Positions 34,231 to 36,522 of a stretch of 36,522 bases of DNA are shown piece by piece (position 1 is the stretch's first letter; the number at the start of each line of letters is the position of its first letter). Position numbers and translations under genes: made by a program. The notes beneath the pieces are model-generated. The model was not told the DNA's origin. It worked only from the letters and a program-made list of their open reading frames with translations, and did not search any database. The stretch is from assembly GCF_020630935.1 (NCBI RefSeq), contig NZ_JAHDIG010000050.1, positions 1 through 36,522 of the forward strand, given 5' to 3'. Source of the stretch: Bernardetia sp. Lineage in GTDB: Bacteria > Bacteroidota > Bacteroidia > Cytophagales > Bernardetiaceae.

Positions 34231-34363
34231 ACATAACAATGGCTATAAGTAATTGCTCTAGTTGGTTAAAACAAGGAGCGTTTATTACATTTATTCTACT
34301 CCGTTAAATCGGAAGAACAGAACAAACAAAATCGCAACTACTCATAGCCGAGACCGTTCATGT
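34231..34363. repeat. attC-like imperfect inverted repeat after the esterase gene
   Basis: Arms GGCTATAAGTAATTGC (34241-34256) and GCAACTACTCATAGCC (34334-34349) pair at 14 of 16 positions, and both mismatches are A/C on the top strand but T-G wobble on the bottom strand. Outer 7-8 bp ends ACATAAC (34231-34237) and GTTCATGT (34356-34363) are nearly complementary, ending in AAC/GTT. Between outer and inner stems are unequal spacers AAT and GAGACC. A variable 77-nt loop lies inside. This is the architecture of integron attC sites, and length (133 bp) and position just after a stop codon fit too. No integrase is in the window. Confidence 0.5.
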
Positions 34364-34428
34364 CCAGTACTCTAAAATACATTACGTTTATACAAATATT
34401 GGCAAGCATTAGAATGAAAACTCACTTA

Positions 34429-34483
34429 TTAAGTAATTATCTACTACAATTTTGTTAAATTTGATTTATTTTTTTATAAAACA
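34429..34483 (+). repeat. 55-bp direct repeat, copy 1 (insertion-sequence end)
   Basis: It matches 36468-36522 at 54 of 55 bases (T/C difference at 34475 versus 36514). It starts TTAAGTAATTATCTACTAC. It lies just upstream of the transposase-like fragment at 34499, so it is probably the terminal end plus leader of an insertion sequence. Confidence 0.8.
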
Positions 34484-34498
34484 CAATTTATCAATGTT

Positions 34499-34717
34499 AT
34501 GCGTTTCATAGCTTCTTTAAATGCTTTTCAAACCCAAGAACTTCGTCGTTATTTATCTAGTACAGATGTTAAGCTCTTACCAAGAGAACGCAAACGTTTT
34601 AGTGCTATTTATTTAAGTTCTTTTCATAAATTGACTATACAGGAACTTAATTATATCAGTACTGATAATTGGACTTTTAGGATCTTGCGACAAACCCCTA
34701 AGGGAATTTCAACTTGA
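34499..34717 (+). pseudogene. Truncated transposase N-terminus (IS630-like, tentative)
   Basis: A 72-codon frame starting just after the 55-bp repeat. The first part (MRFIASLNAFQTQELRRYL, then LLPRERKRFSAIYLSSFHKL) resembles the helix-turn-helix start of IS630-type transposases. After about 50 residues (TIQEL) the frame departs from the pattern and the reading frame of the next gene begins, so the transposase is cut off near 34640 by fusion to unrelated DNA. Family assignment is by pattern only. Confidence 0.45.
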
Positions 34718-35480
34718 CAATGATATTCAACATAAGACATTGAAACTGTTTACTGACTCTACATTTATTGAAGAAATTACAGAAATCGAAGACTCATATC
34801 AGTATTTGGGTACTTGGACAGGTTCACTTAAAGAAGGCGATACCTTCAAAACAATTACAACAAAAAAGGGAAGTCAAATATTGAACCTAACACCAAAACA
34901 TAAATACCGAATAGTAAATGGGCAACCTCTTGAAATAGAAACCTTGAGAGAAAGTCAAAAAAGTGTAAGTTTCCAATCAATATCCTCAAACTATTCAGAA
35001 GAATTTCAAAACCATTTACAGGAGAGCAACCTAATCCTTAAAGCTGATACAATACTTTTTCCAGACTCTTCGATTGTGCTTATTCCTAAATACATCACAA
35101 ATGACCAAGAGGTAATATTTAAATCAGAAAGTGGAAACTTAATTACCATCCAACAAATAAACTATACTGACATAGAATTTGAAATTCAATATCATGACCA
35201 GAACTACAAAGGAAAGGCTTCCTTATCTCCATATTTCTATTTAGGAATGGAAACTGTTGGATTCTCAGAGGGAGAATATGTTATCACTCATTATTACGTA
35301 ACTGAAACTAACAACTCTTGCCTTGACTTTATTGGTCTTGGAAATCAAAATATTGCTAAAGAAAATTCTGAAAATGTTTATGCCTTAGTTTCTGTATCAG
35401 ATGATACTTGTAAAGATGAACTAAACGAACTGACTAATAAAAAATTAAATACGATTACCAAAAAAACCTATAAGCAATAG
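34641..35480 (+). pseudogene. 5'-truncated lipoprotein gene
   Basis: The frame ending at 35480 is open well upstream of the first candidate start (TTG at 34740). Reading back it gives RNLIISVLIIGLLGSCDKPLR: a hydrophobic signal followed by lipobox LLGSC (Cys codon 34686-34688) and then 263 residues of mature protein. No ATG, GTG or TTG lies between the upstream stop at 34632 and the Cys codon, so the native start seems to have been replaced by the insertion-sequence remnant. The mature sequence has KLFTDSTFIEEITEIEDSYQ and YLGTWTGSLKEGDTFKT near its start, resembling small Bacteroidota lipoproteins that begin with a LTLFSDNTF-type strand, but I assign no family. It is probably not translated from its own signal. 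Confidence 0.6.
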
Positions 35481-35558
35481 CACCATGTGAGAAACTACTG
35501 CACACAGCCAAAACGTCAATAGTAAGTAATAGTATTGTGACACTGACAGACAAGATAA

Positions 35559-35629
35559 AATTTTATATACAGCCTATTGATGAGAGTATTTGGAAGTTTG
35601 ATAGAAATATAACCAACGAAATGATTTGA
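35559..35629 (+). pseudogene. 3' remnant of a glycosyltransferase gene paralog
   Basis: The segment 35571-35606 matches 32364-32399 (3' end of the intact glycosyltransferase) at 35 of 36 bases. Translated, it reads FYIQPIDESIWKFDRN, then ITNEMI and a stop, against FYSKPIDESIWRFDRS in the intact gene. Similarity fades just upstream of 35559. It is therefore a fragment left by duplication and deletion, lying between two unrelated lipoprotein genes. The rest of the 35481-35793 gap holds the D element and a terminator. Confidence 0.75.
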
Positions 35630-35686
35630 ATTTTGTATCTTCTAAACTTCAAGTCATACAAACTATCTTCTTTAATCTTCGTCAAC

Positions 35687-35709
35687 GACCTAAGTAGGAA
35701 AGATTAAGG
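35687..35709. repeat. GACCTAAG-type intergenic element (D)
   Basis: GACCTAAGTAGGAAAGATTAAGG; it shares 11 bases with B at 20973. It is flanked by TTAATCTT (35672-35679) and AAGATTAA (35700-35707), an 8-bp inverted repeat whose right arm lies inside the element. Confidence 0.5.
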
Positions 35710-35741
35710 CAATTTCCAAATACAGGAAATTACCTTTTTTT
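35706..35741 (+). terminator. Hairpin terminator in the rearranged zone
   Basis: AAGGCAATTTCC (35706-35717) pairs with GGAAATTACCTT (35725-35736) at 11 of 12 positions, followed by seven T (35735-35741). It would end plus-strand transcription from the truncated lipoprotein gene or from the lost glycosyltransferase copy. Confidence 0.75.
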
Positions 35742-35793
35742 GATTCCAAAAAATATTTATCTGTTTTATACCTAGCAAGTTTGGGACTGCCCA

Positions 35794-36470
35794 TTATTGA
35801 TAAATAAAACTTACAATTTTTCCATTTTCCCAAGTAATTTCGCTATTAGATGGAAAAAGTCCTTCTGTGTTGGTAAGATACTTTTTTCCATTAGGAAAAA
35901 CATACTTTATAGTCATATTTTCTGTGAGTGGGCTCATAACCATTGACCCATCTTTCGTCTGTGCAATATCAAGAACTTTTCCTTCTACATAAGGTTCTAG
36001 TGGAGTAAGTAAGTTTACAGATTTTTCATACTTACTCACTAACTCTTTCATTTCTGGAATAATTTCTCTATCATTTTCAATACCTAGATTTGTTTTGCTT
36101 ACTTGATATACATCACTAGAAGGTGTAGTAATATAGAATTCAATGTCTTGCTTTTCGTCTATTAAAAAATAAGCATCATTAAACCCTTCTCCTAAATCAT
36201 GAGAAAAATCTAGTCCTAGTCGCATATCATCAACTCTCTTCAAGTCTTCACCATTCGACTTTGCTTTAATAAAAACCATTTCATTATCTGGATTGGATAA
36301 TTCGAAATAAACGTATTTCTTACCTTCTGGAGCTAAAATACTTACCTTCTGCTCGTCATTGGAGAGAAGAGTAGTAGCTTTTATTTTTTCTATTTTAAGT
36401 TTTTTTCCATCTACATCAAACTCTTTTCCTAGCTCTATATTGACTGGTTCACTAGAACTACAACTTGTTA
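35794..36470 (-). pseudogene. Lipoprotein gene with signal peptide broken by an insertion sequence
   Basis: The minus-strand frame ending at 35794 extends upstream past the first internal ATG (36279). In frame it reads LTSCSSSEPV with the lipobox Cys codon at 36460-36462. Upstream of the TTA codon (36469-36471) the sequence becomes the 55-bp repeat, whose in-frame TAA (36505-36507) separates the lipobox from the only upstream ATG. So the signal peptide is lost and no start remains in frame. The mature protein (about 223 residues) has IELGKEFDVDGKKLKIEKIK and KKYVYFELSNPDNEMVF, a pattern like DUF4352-type lipoproteins, though this is tentative. It seems recently inactivated, since the rest of the frame is intact. 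Confidence 0.65.
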
Positions 36471-36522
36471 AGTAATTATCTACTACAATTTTGTTAAATT
36501 TGATTTATTTTTTCATAAAACA
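36468..36522 (+). repeat. 55-bp direct repeat, copy 2, running off the window
   Basis: It is the same sequence as 34429-34483 in the same orientation, beginning in the signal-peptide codons of the broken lipoprotein gene. The rest of the presumed insertion sequence would lie beyond the right edge. Confidence 0.75.

Noticed and set aside
34223-34428. Small gene in the gap after the esterase (ATG at 34239)
   Set aside because: The frame from ATGGCTATAAG stops after 22 codons and lies inside the attC-like structure.
34740-35480. A 246-residue protein starting at TTG 34740
   Set aside because: The open frame extends back to a complete lipoprotein signal and Cys, so the TTG is almost certainly not the native start. 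I list the region as a truncated gene instead.
1-36522. CRISPR array, tRNA or rRNA genes
   Set aside because: No regularly spaced repeats with unique spacers, no cloverleaf with a TTCGANNC-type arm, and no rRNA-like sequence was recognised by reading. A tool search would be needed to be sure.

Overview
The window reads as chromosomal DNA of a low-GC Bacteroidota, probably Cytophagales (Bernardetia/Flexibacter-like; inferred, not proven). Supporting signs are the GSCFA, DUF1573, SPOR-lipoprotein and phytase-like families, many short lipoproteins with Bacteroidota-type lipoboxes, A-rich leaders with little Shine-Dalgarno signal, and TAnnTTTG-type -7 promoter elements. No tRNA, rRNA or CRISPR array was seen.

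Layout. 1-6860 (minus strand): the 5' part of a DUF4140/DUF4139 exported protein, a LolC/E-like permease, a STAS-like protein, a helical protein of unknown role, a SPOR lipoprotein, a PfkB sugar kinase and a YpfJ-type zinc peptidase. 7059-11926 (plus): an unknown polytopic membrane protein and a large membrane sensor (PilJ-like, three PAS, SpoIIE phosphatase). 12052-15448 (minus): phytase-like lipoprotein, RimM, MarR regulator, CAP-domain lipoprotein and a small membrane protein. 15648-18418: FKBP isomerase (+), DUF1573 protein (-), a lipoprotein (+) and an NlpC/P60 peptidase (+), separated by strong hairpin terminators. 18497-24308: ICMT-like methyltransferase, GSCFA protein, Pth (+), ClpX, a membrane cytochrome c and DapD. 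24390-28583 (minus): three overlapping small membrane-protein genes (two of them tandem paralogs), a PlsC-like acyltransferase, DUF1877 and DUF58 proteins. Most of this is ordinary core genome.

The accessory part is 28770-36522. It opens with a solitary 779-residue reverse transcriptase with intact motif A and YMDD, a long coiled-coil/helical N-terminal region and a helical C-terminal region. I cannot place it in a retron, group II intron or DGR context, and it is the best candidate for an undescribed system. It diverges from a glycosyltransferase gene, with overlapping promoter-like elements between them. Next is a secreted esterase followed 8 bp after its stop by an attC-like imperfect inverted repeat, so it may be a gene cassette without a visible integrase.

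The last 2.1 kb is a rearranged patchwork. A 55-bp sequence occurs twice (54/55 identical), at 34429 and at the right edge. It looks like the end of an insertion sequence, and one copy runs into a small transposase-like N-terminal fragment. Each copy abuts the 5' end of a different lipoprotein gene that has lost its start. Between them lies a 3' remnant of the glycosyltransferase gene.

Several short intergenic repeat families recur across the window: GACCTAAG elements, TTAGCTTCGCT elements and degenerate heptamer tracts just upstream of start codons.
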